In this document: in pieces, positions 1 through 4,964 of the stretch
Position numbering within the stretch: position 1 is the first letter of the stretch
Layout of the letters: each line of letters opens with the position of its first letter
Assembly: GCA_002839535.1 (NCBI GenBank)
Contig: PGYF01000035.1
Location: 17,803 to 26,570 of the forward strand
DNA length: 8,768 bases
Direction of reading: 5' to 3'
Source of the DNA: Nitrospira bacterium HGW-Nitrospira-1
Lineage (GTDB): Bacteria; Nitrospirota; Thermodesulfovibrionia; Thermodesulfovibrionales; UBA6898
Made by a program: the position numbers and the translations under genes
Notes under the pieces: model-generated
The model's database searches: none
What the model was told of the DNA's origin: nothing
The model's input: the letters and a program-made list of their open reading frames with translations, nothing else

Positions 1-19
1 TGTTTTGAATGCAGCTCAC
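1..19 (-). CDS. Possible 5' end of a gene running off the left edge
   Basis: A GTG at 19-17 (minus strand) is preceded by the Shine-Dalgarno hexamer AAGGAG at 30-25 with a 5-base spacer, and lies about 45 bases downstream of a strong promoter-like sequence at 101-72. Only six codons (M S C I Q N) are inside the window, so no function can be given. The combination of promoter, ribosome binding site and start codon pointing the same way is the only support. Confidence 0.35.
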
Positions 20-71
20 GCTGACTCCTTTGCCTTTCTAACCTCGCCGGGCTATTCTTAAAAGCAAAGGT

Positions 72-101
72 ATTTAAGCATAAAATCCTGGATACTGTCA
101 A
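72..101 (-). promoter_or_regulatory. Sigma-70-type promoter reading off the left edge
   Basis: On the minus strand a perfect -35 box TTGACA (101-96) is followed after 18 bases by TTAAAT (77-72), which carries a TGC extended -10 just upstream. Transcription would begin near 65. It lies just past the stop of the flavoprotein gene and would drive the candidate gene starting at 19. Confidence 0.5.
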
Positions 102-121
102 ATTGCTCAGAAGCTATGGGC

Positions 122-1069
122 TTACTTTCCCCAGTCGTATTTGTGCCTGCTCCGCCGGCGCAGGTATTTTTCCGCTGAAAGCGCGGCAACAGCGCCGCTT
201 GCAACAGCGGTCACAACTTGTCTCACCTCGGTGCAGGCGACGTCTCCTGCTGCGAAAACCCCCGGCGTCGGCGTCTCCATTATTCGGTTAGACTCGATGC
301 ACCCTTCTTCAGTAAGGGACATTGCGCCGAAGAGAAAATCCACGATTGGTTTGCTGCCATGCATATAGACAAAGACCCCGGAGAGGGAGAGTTCAGACGC
401 CTTCTTTTCCTGATCCATAATCTTTATTTTCTCGACAGCCGCGCTGCCCTCAATAGCTGTTACAACAGTCCCTGTCAAGACCTTGAGGTTTGGGGCCTCC
501 TGGGCTGGGTGGCGCTCAACCTTAAGCTCTTTGGTAGGGGATATCAGATAGACTGTTTCAGCGAACTTAGTCAGATAGCCTGCCTCCTTTACCGCCTCCT
601 CAGAATTGCCGATGACGCAGACAGCCCTGCCTTTGTAGAATGCAGCGTCGCAGACAGCGCAATAGCTGACGCCCCTGCCGAGGAATTCGGCCTCACCTTT
701 TATAGTCGGTTTTTTGCCCATTGCGCCGGTCGCGATAATAATGCTTCTCCCTTTGTAGGAGGTTTCCATTGTATAGACTTCCTTGATCTCCGAGTCAATC
801 TTCACGCCGACGACCTGCGCAATAACATACTCGGCGCCAAAGTCCAGGGCCTGCTTCCTGAATATATCAAGGAGCTCTTTCCCTGATATGGGACCAGGGA
901 CGCCGGGGTAATTCTCTATATGGCTTGTGTAGGCCAGCGCCCCTGCGGTTGAGGATTTATCAAGCACGATTGTCTTTAGCTGCGCCCTTGAAGCATATTG
1001 CGCTGCGGACAGACCTGCCGGGCCTCCGCCTATAATCAAAACATCATATATGTTTTCCAGGTCTGTCAT
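122..1069 (-). CDS. Thioredoxin-reductase-like FAD protein, atypical electron donor site
   Basis: A 315-residue cytoplasmic flavoprotein of the low-molecular-weight thioredoxin reductase family. Seen: the N-terminal FAD motif GGGPAGLSAAQ (14-24), the redox pair C137-A-V-C140 followed by D141, and the C-terminal FAD motif GVFAAGDVA (270-278). In this family electrons normally pass from NADPH through FAD and the CxxC to thioredoxin. Here the usual GGGDSA motif reads GNSEEA (154-159), and the HRRxxxR motif that binds the NADPH 2'-phosphate is absent: the equivalent stretch is SPTKELKVERHP. This resembles ferredoxin-dependent flavin thioredoxin reductases, which lack both motifs, so the donor may not be NADPH (inference). 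A basic 12-residue tail ends in YDWGK. The start is well placed: GAGGAGGG lies 3 bases upstream and the ATG overlaps the mqnC stop (ATGA), making this the last gene of the mqnE-mqnC operon. The fold is certain; the physiological partner is not. Confidence 0.9.
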   Translation of the reverse strand: MTDLENIYDVLIIGGGPAGLSAAQYASRAQLKTIVLDKSSTAGALAYTSHIENYPGVPGPISGKELLDIFRKQALDFGAEYVIAQVVGVKIDSEIKEVYTMETSYKGRSIIIATGAMGKKPTIKGEAEFLGRGVSYCAVCDAAFYKGRAVCVIGNSEEAVKEAGYLTKFAETVYLISPTKELKVERHPAQEAPNLKVLTGTVVTAIEGSAAVEKIKIMDQEKKASELSLSGVFVYMHGSKPIVDFLFGAMSLTEEGCIESNRIMETPTPGVFAAGDVACTEVRQVVTAVASGAVAALSAEKYLRRRSRHKYDWGK

Positions 1070-2229
1070 ATACCCTCCTCGTATTTTTTTAAAATGTTAT
1101 AACAGGTGTCTCTCTGCGCCGGAATAAAACCTGCTGCCCTGATTGCATTAATGATCTCGCGCTTTGAGGTCTTAAAGCTGACCCCTGTCGATGCCACAAC
1201 ATTCTCCTCGATCATCGTTGAGCCGAAATCATTCGCACCGAACCTAAGGGCCACCTGGGCAAGCTTAAGCCCCTGTGTGACCCATGAGGCCTGTATATTA
1301 TTGATATTGTCGAGATATATTCTGGATAATGCCAGCACCTTCAGATACTCCACAGCTGTGGCGGAACTTTGAACTTTGAACTTTGAACTTTGAACGTTTT
1401 CCCCCTTTGCCCTCTGCGCTTTGCTCTTTGTTGCCAGCTCTGTATTCCCTGCCTGAAAAGACCAGGGGATAAATGCTGTAAAGCCTCCTGTCCTGTCCTG
1501 CAGCTCTCTGATCGCATCCAGATGCGTGATGATGTCTTCAGGCTGCTCGATGCTTCCGAACATCATCGTGGCAGTCGTCCTCATGCCGAGCCTGTGGGCA
1601 GTCTCCATCACATCTATCCAGCGTGAGGATTGTATCTTCCTCGGGCTCAGTATCTCCCTTACCCTGTCGGAAAGGATCTCCGCGCCTCCTCCGGGCACTG
1701 AATCAAGGCCGGCCTCTCTCAGTATCTGCAATGTTTCACGGATCGTCAGGCCTGTTGAATCCGCAATATAGCATATCTCAGGCGGAGAGAAACCATGGAT
1801 GTTTATCTTGAACCTCTCTTTGATCGATTGTAGGAGGCCAACATACCAGTCAATATCGAGGTGCGGGTGGAGTCCGCCCTGGATCAGGATCTGCGTGCCG
1901 CCGAGGTCGAGCGTCTCCTCTATCTTTTCAAAGAGAGTATCCCTGTCGAGGACATAGGCGTCAGGGTCGGCTTCATCCCTCCAGAATGCACAGAAGGTGC
2001 ATTTGTTGATGCAGACGTTCGTATAGTTGATGTTCCGGTCAACAACAAACGAGACAATACCTTCGGGGTGGAGCTGTTTTCTTATGTTGTCGGCTCTCAG
2101 GCCGAGGTCGAGGATATCAGCGCTTTTGAGTATTGTCAGTGCCTCTTTTTTTGTTATGCGGTCCGGCGTCTGGCTGCATATCCGCACTCTTTTTTTAGCA
2201 GTGTTTTTTTTCTGTTTTATCTCTTTCAT
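1066..2229 (-). CDS. mqnC: Cyclic dehypoxanthinyl futalosine synthase MqnC (radical SAM)
   Basis: 387 residues. MqnC makes the spiro intermediate, cyclic dehypoxanthinyl futalosine, from dehypoxanthinyl futalosine in the futalosine pathway to menaquinone. Seen: the radical SAM cluster motif CxxxCxxC at C73, C77 and C80, in the context NYTNVCINKCTFCAFWR; the family blocks QGGLHP (117-122), VPGGGAEI (178-185) and ASWVTQG (314-320). The wording CAFW and ASWVTQG is MqnC-like, while its neighbour carries the MqnE versions. Residues about 267-289 are encoded by two arrays of 7-bp repeats inserted after NTEL (262-265), lengthening a loop that is only a few residues in typical homologues; the frame stays open. 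The first 28 residues are lysine/arginine-rich. The ATG overlaps the mqnE stop by 4 bases and the stop overlaps the next start by 4, so translation is probably coupled. The main uncertainty is only confusion with related CofH/MqnE-type paralogues. Confidence 0.93.
   Translation of the reverse strand: MKEIKQKKNTAKKRVRICSQTPDRITKKEALTILKSADILDLGLRADNIRKQLHPEGIVSFVVDRNINYTNVCINKCTFCAFWRDEADPDAYVLDRDTLFEKIEETLDLGGTQILIQGGLHPHLDIDWYVGLLQSIKERFKINIHGFSPPEICYIADSTGLTIRETLQILREAGLDSVPGGGAEILSDRVREILSPRKIQSSRWIDVMETAHRLGMRTTATMMFGSIEQPEDIITHLDAIRELQDRTGGFTAFIPWSFQAGNTELATKSKAQRAKGENVQSSKFKVQSSATAVEYLKVLALSRIYLDNINNIQASWVTQGLKLAQVALRFGANDFGSTMIEENVVASTGVSFKTSKREIINAIRAAGFIPAQRDTCYNILKKYEEGI
1364..1395. 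repeat. Heptanucleotide array GAACTTT x4.6 inside mqnC
   Basis: Four perfect copies of GAACTTT plus GAAC, plus-strand orientation. It encodes the repetitive VQSSKFKVQSS part of the MqnC loop insert; because 7 is not a multiple of 3, successive units are read in different frames. Confidence 0.95.
1403..1430. repeat. Degenerate heptanucleotide array CNCTTTG x4 inside mqnC
   Basis: Four units in register: CCCTTTG, CCCTCTG, CGCTTTG and CTCTTTG. The unit shares CTTTG with the neighbouring AACTTTG array, from which it is separated by a short run (GTTTTCC, 1396-1402). Together the two arrays make up the insert after NTEL in MqnC. Confidence 0.88.
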
Positions 2230-3368
2230 TCTGATCTTCTTACCTTCCTGTAGAAGGAATCCCTTTCAACCGGTATCCTGCCTGCCTTTCGTATCAGTTC
2301 ACTCAGATACTCGGCTGTCAGTTGTTCTTCGGTCAGGGCGCCTGCTGAGTGGGTGATCTTTTCCTCTATGATCGTGCCGTCTATGTCATCTGCCCCGAAC
2401 TTCAGCGCAAGCTGTGAGATCTTCTCTCCGAGCATTACCCAGTAGGCCTTGATATGCTGAAAATTATCGAGATACAGGCGGCTGATCGCAATTGTCTTGA
2501 GGTCATCGAGCCCTGAGGTATAACCGGAGGGATTAGGGGTTGGAGATTGGGGATTAGTATTTTTTTTATTGCAAATCCCTGAACCCAAACCCCTAACCCC
2601 CAGTTCCGTATTTTTCGGATGATAGGCAAGGGGGATAAAGGCCTGGAACCCTCCTGTCTTGTCCTGGAGCTTTCTGAGTTTCATCATATGGTCTATCCTG
2701 TCTTCGTAAGACTCTATATGACCGTAAAGCATGGTTGCATTCGTCCTGAGTCCGGCTTCGTGGGCCACAGCCATCACCTCAAGCCACCGGTCACCGGATA
2801 TCTTTTCAGGGCAGAGCTTGTTCCTGATTGCAGGTGCGAATATCTCCGCGCCTCCGCCGGGCATTGATCCGAGACCGCAGCGTTTCAATGCCTTGAGCGT
2901 TTCTTCGAGGCTGAGGCCGCTGATCTTCGAGAAGTAGTCGATCTCGACAGCAGTGAAGGCCTTTATATGCAGTTTCGGAAAGTTCTTTTTTATGGACGAG
3001 ACCATATCGAGGTAATGTGCGAAAGGCCATTCAGGATGGAGGCCGCCGACAATATGAACTTCCGTAATGCGTGATGTGTGATGCGTGATGCGTAATTTTT
3101 TTATAATCTCCTCAATGGTCAGTTCGTATGCGCCCTCCTGTCCCTTTGACCTGCTGAAGGCGCAGAACCTGCAGCGGTTGACACAGATGTTAGTTGGATT
3201 GATATGACGGTTTCTGACAAAGTATGCCTTCCTGCCGTTCTTTGTTTCTGCTGCATGCGATGCAAGCGAGGCAAGCAGAAAGATATCATCGCTTTTAAAG
3301 AGCGTTAATGCGTCAGCTTCGGTGAGCCGTTTCCCTGCGAGTATTTTGTTGCAGATTTTTGAGGGCAT
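2226..3368 (-). CDS. mqnE: Aminofutalosine synthase MqnE (radical SAM)
   Basis: 380 residues. MqnE joins a chorismate-derived enolpyruvyl ether (3-[(1-carboxyvinyl)oxy]benzoate) with the adenosyl part of SAM to give aminofutalosine, an early step of menaquinone synthesis by the futalosine route. Seen: radical SAM cysteines C62, C66 and C69 in NPTNICVNRCRFCAFSR, then VHIVGGLHP (104-112), MPGGGAEIF (169-177) and HIKAYWVMLG (305-314), all in MqnE-like form. Two regions look inserted: residues 91-102 come from a 7-bp repeat array (3096-3063), and residues 257-280 come from two opposed arrays (2600-2529) placed directly after NTEL (253-256). The frame is intact throughout, so the protein is probably still made. 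No Shine-Dalgarno is visible before the ATG; a perfect TATAAT ends 5 bases upstream, suggesting a leaderless message. It is the first gene of the operon with mqnC and the flavoprotein. Confidence 0.93.
   Translation of the reverse strand: MPSKICNKILAGKRLTEADALTLFKSDDIFLLASLASHAAETKNGRKAYFVRNRHINPTNICVNRCRFCAFSRSKGQEGAYELTIEEIIKKLRITHHTSRITEVHIVGGLHPEWPFAHYLDMVSSIKKNFPKLHIKAFTAVEIDYFSKISGLSLEETLKALKRCGLGSMPGGGAEIFAPAIRNKLCPEKISGDRWLEVMAVAHEAGLRTNATMLYGHIESYEDRIDHMMKLRKLQDKTGGFQAFIPLAYHPKNTELGVRGLGSGICNKKNTNPQSPTPNPSGYTSGLDDLKTIAISRLYLDNFQHIKAYWVMLGEKISQLALKFGADDIDGTIIEEKITHSAGALTEEQLTAEYLSELIRKAGRIPVERDSFYRKVRRSE
2529..2556. repeat. Heptanucleotide array GGGATTA-like x4 inside mqnE
   Basis: Units GGGATTA, GGGGTTG, GAGATTG and GGGATTA. 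It is the left arm of an imperfect inverted pair with 2573-2600 (21 of 28 positions complementary), separated by an A/T-rich 16-base spacer with a run of eight T. It is read in frame as part of the mqnE insert. Confidence 0.9.
2573..2600. repeat. Heptanucleotide array AAACCCC-like x4 inside mqnE, opposite to 2529-2556
   Basis: Units AAATCCC, TGAACCC, AAACCCC and TAACCCC. On the minus (coding) strand this gives four runs of three or more G with loops TTA, TTT and TTCA, a canonical G-quadruplex pattern resembling telomeric repeats. The unit is also close to the CCCCAAT-type short tandem heptamers described in cyanobacterial genomes (recalled, not searched). Confidence 0.9.
3063..3096. repeat. 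Heptanucleotide array CGTRATG x4.9 inside mqnE
   Basis: Units CGTAATG, CGTGATG, TGTGATG, CGTGATG, then CGTAAT. It encodes LRITHHTSRIT (92-102) of MqnE, at a place where homologues normally have a short G-rich turn before the TEVHIVGG strand. Confidence 0.93.
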
Positions 3369-3373
3369 GCATA

Positions 3374-3379
3374 ATTATA
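3374..3379 (-). promoter_or_regulatory. -10 box of mqnE, leaderless arrangement
   Basis: A perfect TATAAT on the minus strand ends 5 bases before the mqnE ATG, so the expected transcription start falls on or within a base or two of the A of the start codon. No good -35 is seen at 17-18 bases; the palindromic element at 3387-3425 occupies that position. No ribosome binding site precedes the ATG. Confidence 0.45.
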
Positions 3380-3386
3380 ACCTAAA

Positions 3387-3425
3387 CCCAAAAAATGCAT
3401 TTGAATTATATTCGCATTTTTGGGG
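3387..3425. repeat. Palindromic 39-bp element, copy A
   Basis: A 12-position stem (11 paired, A.G mismatch at position 4) encloses a 15-base loop containing TTGAATTAT. It matches copy B (7299-7337) at 32 of 39 positions. It lies between the divergent mqnE and rpsF promoters, a place where a terminator would make little sense, so a dispersed repeat or a protein-binding site is likelier. Confidence 0.75.
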
Positions 3426-3433
3426 TGTGCGTG

Positions 3434-3463
3434 TTGACGAAGACTTCCGGTATATGGTATAAA
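3434..3463 (+). promoter_or_regulatory. Promoter of the rpsF operon
   Basis: TTGACG (3434-3439), an 18-base spacer, and TATAAA (3458-3463). Transcription would start near 3470, leaving a leader of about 74 bases with two strong hairpins before rpsF. Confidence 0.65.
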
Positions 3464-3475
3464 ATAAAACTCCTT

Positions 3476-3517
3476 GCCCTTTCCCTTGGGAAGGGCTTTA
3501 GTCCCGCTTGCAGCGGG
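3476..3517 (+). promoter_or_regulatory. Two-hairpin leader of rpsF, candidate autoregulatory site
   Basis: Hairpin 1 spans 3476-3496 (9-bp stem beginning GCCC, with one T.G wobble and the loop CTT). Hairpin 2 spans 3503-3517 (CCCGCT/AGCGGG, loop TGC). They end 11 bases before the ribosome binding site AAGGAGGTG (3529-3537). In many bacteria the rpsF leader is bound by the S6:S18 complex; these hairpins are in the right place, but I cannot confirm the family's consensus, so the role is inferred. Neither hairpin is followed by a U-run typical of a terminator. Confidence 0.45.
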
Positions 3518-3543
3518 GAAAAATCCGTAAGGAGGTGTTTGAA

Positions 3544-3954
3544 ATGAACATCTACGAAAATGTTGTAATTCTGAATGCATCACTCCCTGATGAGGAAATC
3601 AATAGCTCTGTCTCCAAAATCACGGATATTATCATCAATGCGGGCGGAGAAGTTATTGCGGCTGAGATGTGGGGCAGGAGGAAGCTCTCATACGAAATAC
3701 AAAAGCAGAATAAGGGTTTTTACGCCATGCTGATTTTCAAAGCCCCGCCTCCGACTGTCAAAAAGCTTGAAGACTTTTACAAGGTGCTTGATTCTGTTAT
3801 CAAATACATGGTGATAAAGCTGGATCCCAAACAGGTCAAGCATTTGGAAAAACCTCAGACAAGTGAAGCTGAAGCGGCTCCACCTCAGACAAGTGAAACT
3901 GAACCGGCTCCACCTCAGACAGGTGAAGCTGAACCGGCTCCAATGGAGGCTTAA
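3544..3954 (+). CDS. rpsF: Ribosomal protein S6
   Basis: 136 residues; binds S18 and the central domain of 16S rRNA in the small subunit. Seen: the S6 opening YENVVILNASL, the central AEMWGRRKLSYEIQKQNKGFYAML (about residues 38-61), and LDSVIKYMVIKL near residue 90. The start is taken at 3544 because AAGGAGGTG sits 6 bases upstream and the protein then begins MNIYENV like other S6 proteins; an in-frame ATG at 3508 lies inside a leader hairpin. Oddity: from residue 104 the tail consists of three 10-residue repeats close to PQTSEAEPAP, encoded by three near-identical 30-bp repeats. Extended, acidic or low-complexity S6 tails are common, but a perfect-period tail like this is unusual. The last codons contain GGAGG, which serves as the ribosome binding site for ssb; ssb begins at the base directly after this stop. 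Confidence 0.96.
   Translation: MNIYENVVILNASLPDEEINSSVSKITDIIINAGGEVIAAEMWGRRKLSYEIQKQNKGFYAMLIFKAPPPTVKKLEDFYKVLDSVIKYMVIKLDPKQVKHLEKPQTSEAEAAPPQTSETEPAPPQTGEAEPAPMEA
3853..3942 (+). repeat. Three 30-bp tandem repeats in the rpsF tail
   Basis: Copies at 3853-3882, 3883-3912 and 3913-3942, each beginning CCTCAGACA and ending CGGCTCCA, differ from each other at only 2-4 positions. The unit is ten codons, so gain or loss of copies keeps the frame and changes only the length of the acidic Pro/Glu/Ala-rich S6 tail. Confidence 0.95.
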
Positions 3955-4359
3955 ATGTACAGTAAAGTAATACTTATAGGAAGGCTTACAAAAGACCCTG
4001 AATTGCGGTATACACCGAAGGGAACACCTGTGGCTTCATTCAGCCTGGCCTTGAACTACCGGTACAAACAGTCTGATGAAATGAAAGAGGAAACTACCTT
4101 TATAGATATCGTGGTCTTCGGCAAACTGGCAGAGTTTAGCGGCAAGTACCTGAATAAAGGGACCGCAGTAATTGTGGACGGCAGGCTTCAGCAAAGGCGC
4201 TGGGAGTCTGACGGCCAGCAGAGGAGCAAAATCGAGGTGGTGGCGCAGTCAGTCAACTTTCTGCCAGGTTCAAAAAGAGCGGCTGAAGATGAAAGCAGCC
4301 CCAGCGGAGAAGGAGACTTCACGCCTCCTGCTGAGAAAACAGATCTCGAACCATTTTAA
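3955..4359 (+). CDS. ssb: Single-stranded DNA-binding protein
   Basis: 134 residues; an OB-fold protein that coats single-stranded DNA during replication, repair and recombination. Seen: the typical start VILIGRLTKDPELRYTPKGT (residues 5-24), the core TTFIDIVVFGKLAEFSGKYL (47-66), VDGRLQQRRWES (74-85), and an acidic tail ending DLEPF, the variant here of the DDIPF tip that recruits partner proteins. The protein is short for the family because the linker between the OB-fold (ending near residue 105) and the tip is only about 25 residues. The ATG directly abuts the rpsF stop; GGAGG (3945-3949) within the end of rpsF provides the ribosome binding site, so the two are probably translated in coupled fashion. 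The rpsF-ssb-rpsR order is a widely conserved arrangement. Confidence 0.96.
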   Translation: MYSKVILIGRLTKDPELRYTPKGTPVASFSLALNYRYKQSDEMKEETTFIDIVVFGKLAEFSGKYLNKGTAVIVDGRLQQRRWESDGQQRSKIEVVAQSVNFLPGSKRAAEDESSPSGEGDFTPPAEKTDLEPF

Positions 4360-4378
4360 TGAATTTGTTTTGACTTTT

Positions 4379-4407
4379 GACGCCCTGCGGTCTTGCCGGA
4401 GGGAGTC
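4379..4407 (+). promoter_or_regulatory. Structured hairpin between ssb and rpsR
   Basis: Ten base pairs in three blocks (GAC/GTC, CCCT/AGGG, CGG/CCG), separated by single G.A and G.G mismatches and closed by a TCTTG loop. It lies 20 bases after the ssb stop and is not followed by a T-run. It could slow or tune read-through or translation of rpsR, be a processing site, or bind S18; the sequence alone does not decide. Confidence 0.5.
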
Positions 4408-4450
4408 TTCAATAAAAGTAAATCATCAATAAAAAAAGGAAGGAGAAACA

Positions 4451-4681
4451 ATGGCATACCAACAGAAAAGATTCCAGAGAAGAAAATTTTGCAGATTCTG
4501 CTCTGAAAAAACGGAATTTATTGATTATAAAGATACCAGACTTCTCAGAAATTATCTGACGGAGAGAGGGAAGATACTTCCACGGAGGATGACCGGCGTC
4601 TGCGCCAAGCACCAGAGGGATGTGAGTGTGGCGATTATGAGGGCAAGGAACATAGCTTTACTCTCTTTTGTAGAGAGGTAA
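4451..4681 (+). CDS. rpsR: Ribosomal protein S18, zinc-type
   Basis: 76 residues; partner of S6 in the platform of the small ribosomal subunit. Seen: the family block DYKDTRLLRNYLTERGKILPRRMTGVCAKHQR (residues 25-56) and the ending IMRARNIALLSFVER. It is the cysteine-bearing form: C14-R-F-C17 together with C51 and H54 can form a zinc site, which zinc-independent S18 copies lack. AAGGAAGGAG (4436-4445) is a strong ribosome binding site 5 bases before the ATG. A 91-base gap with a structured hairpin separates it from ssb. The stop is followed after one base by the first DUF507 gene. Confidence 0.96.
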   Translation: MAYQQKRFQRRKFCRFCSEKTEFIDYKDTRLLRNYLTERGKILPRRMTGVCAKHQRDVSVAIMRARNIALLSFVER

Positions 4682-4682
4682 G

Positions 4683-4964
4683 ATGAGAATTCCCAAATCG
4701 TGGGTCCATATAATCGCTAAAAAGATTATAGACAACCTTATAGCCAGGGAATTGGTAAGCCCAAAAATCCCTCTGAATAAACTGTTGGATATGGCAGAGG
4801 GCCTTATGATAGAAGATCTTATGGTTGAGGACAGACTGAACGATGAGGTGAGAACGCTTCTAAAGAAACATGAATCCGAAATCGAGCGCAGCAGGATGGA
4901 CTACAGGGCCTTATTCGAATTGACTAAGAAAAAACTGATAAAGGAAAGAAATTTAGTGCTATGA
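4683..4964 (+). CDS. DUF507 family protein, first copy
   Basis: 93 residues, recognised as DUF507 by its pattern and its pairing with the next gene: an opening MRIPKSWVHIIAKKIIDNL, a central acidic helix with LMIEDLMVEDRLNDEVRTLLKKH (about 41-63), and a lysine-rich helical end. It appears all-helical, with no signal peptide, membrane segment or cysteine. The function of DUF507 is unknown. GAGAGG at the end of rpsR (4673-4678) can serve as ribosome binding site; the ATG lies one base after the rpsR stop. It overlaps the second DUF507 gene by 4 bases (ATGA). Membership of this operon suggests constitutive, growth-linked expression with the small-subunit proteins (inference). Confidence 0.8.
   Translation: MRIPKSWVHIIAKKIIDNLIARELVSPKIPLNKLLDMAEGLMIEDLMVEDRLNDEVRTLLKKHESEIERSRMDYRALFELTKKKLIKERNLVL

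Noticed and set aside
218..886. Long plus-strand open frame of 222 residues opposite the flavoprotein gene
   Set aside because: It is antisense to a clear FAD protein with motifs in the right order, has no ribosome binding site or domain, and reads as the mirror of that gene's codons.
1364..3096. Heptamer arrays as a CRISPR array
   Set aside because: Units are 7 bp without unique spacers and no cas genes are present.
3387..3425. Copy A of the palindrome as an intrinsic terminator
   Set aside because: It lies between two divergent promoters, where no transcript is expected to end, and no T-run follows the stem.
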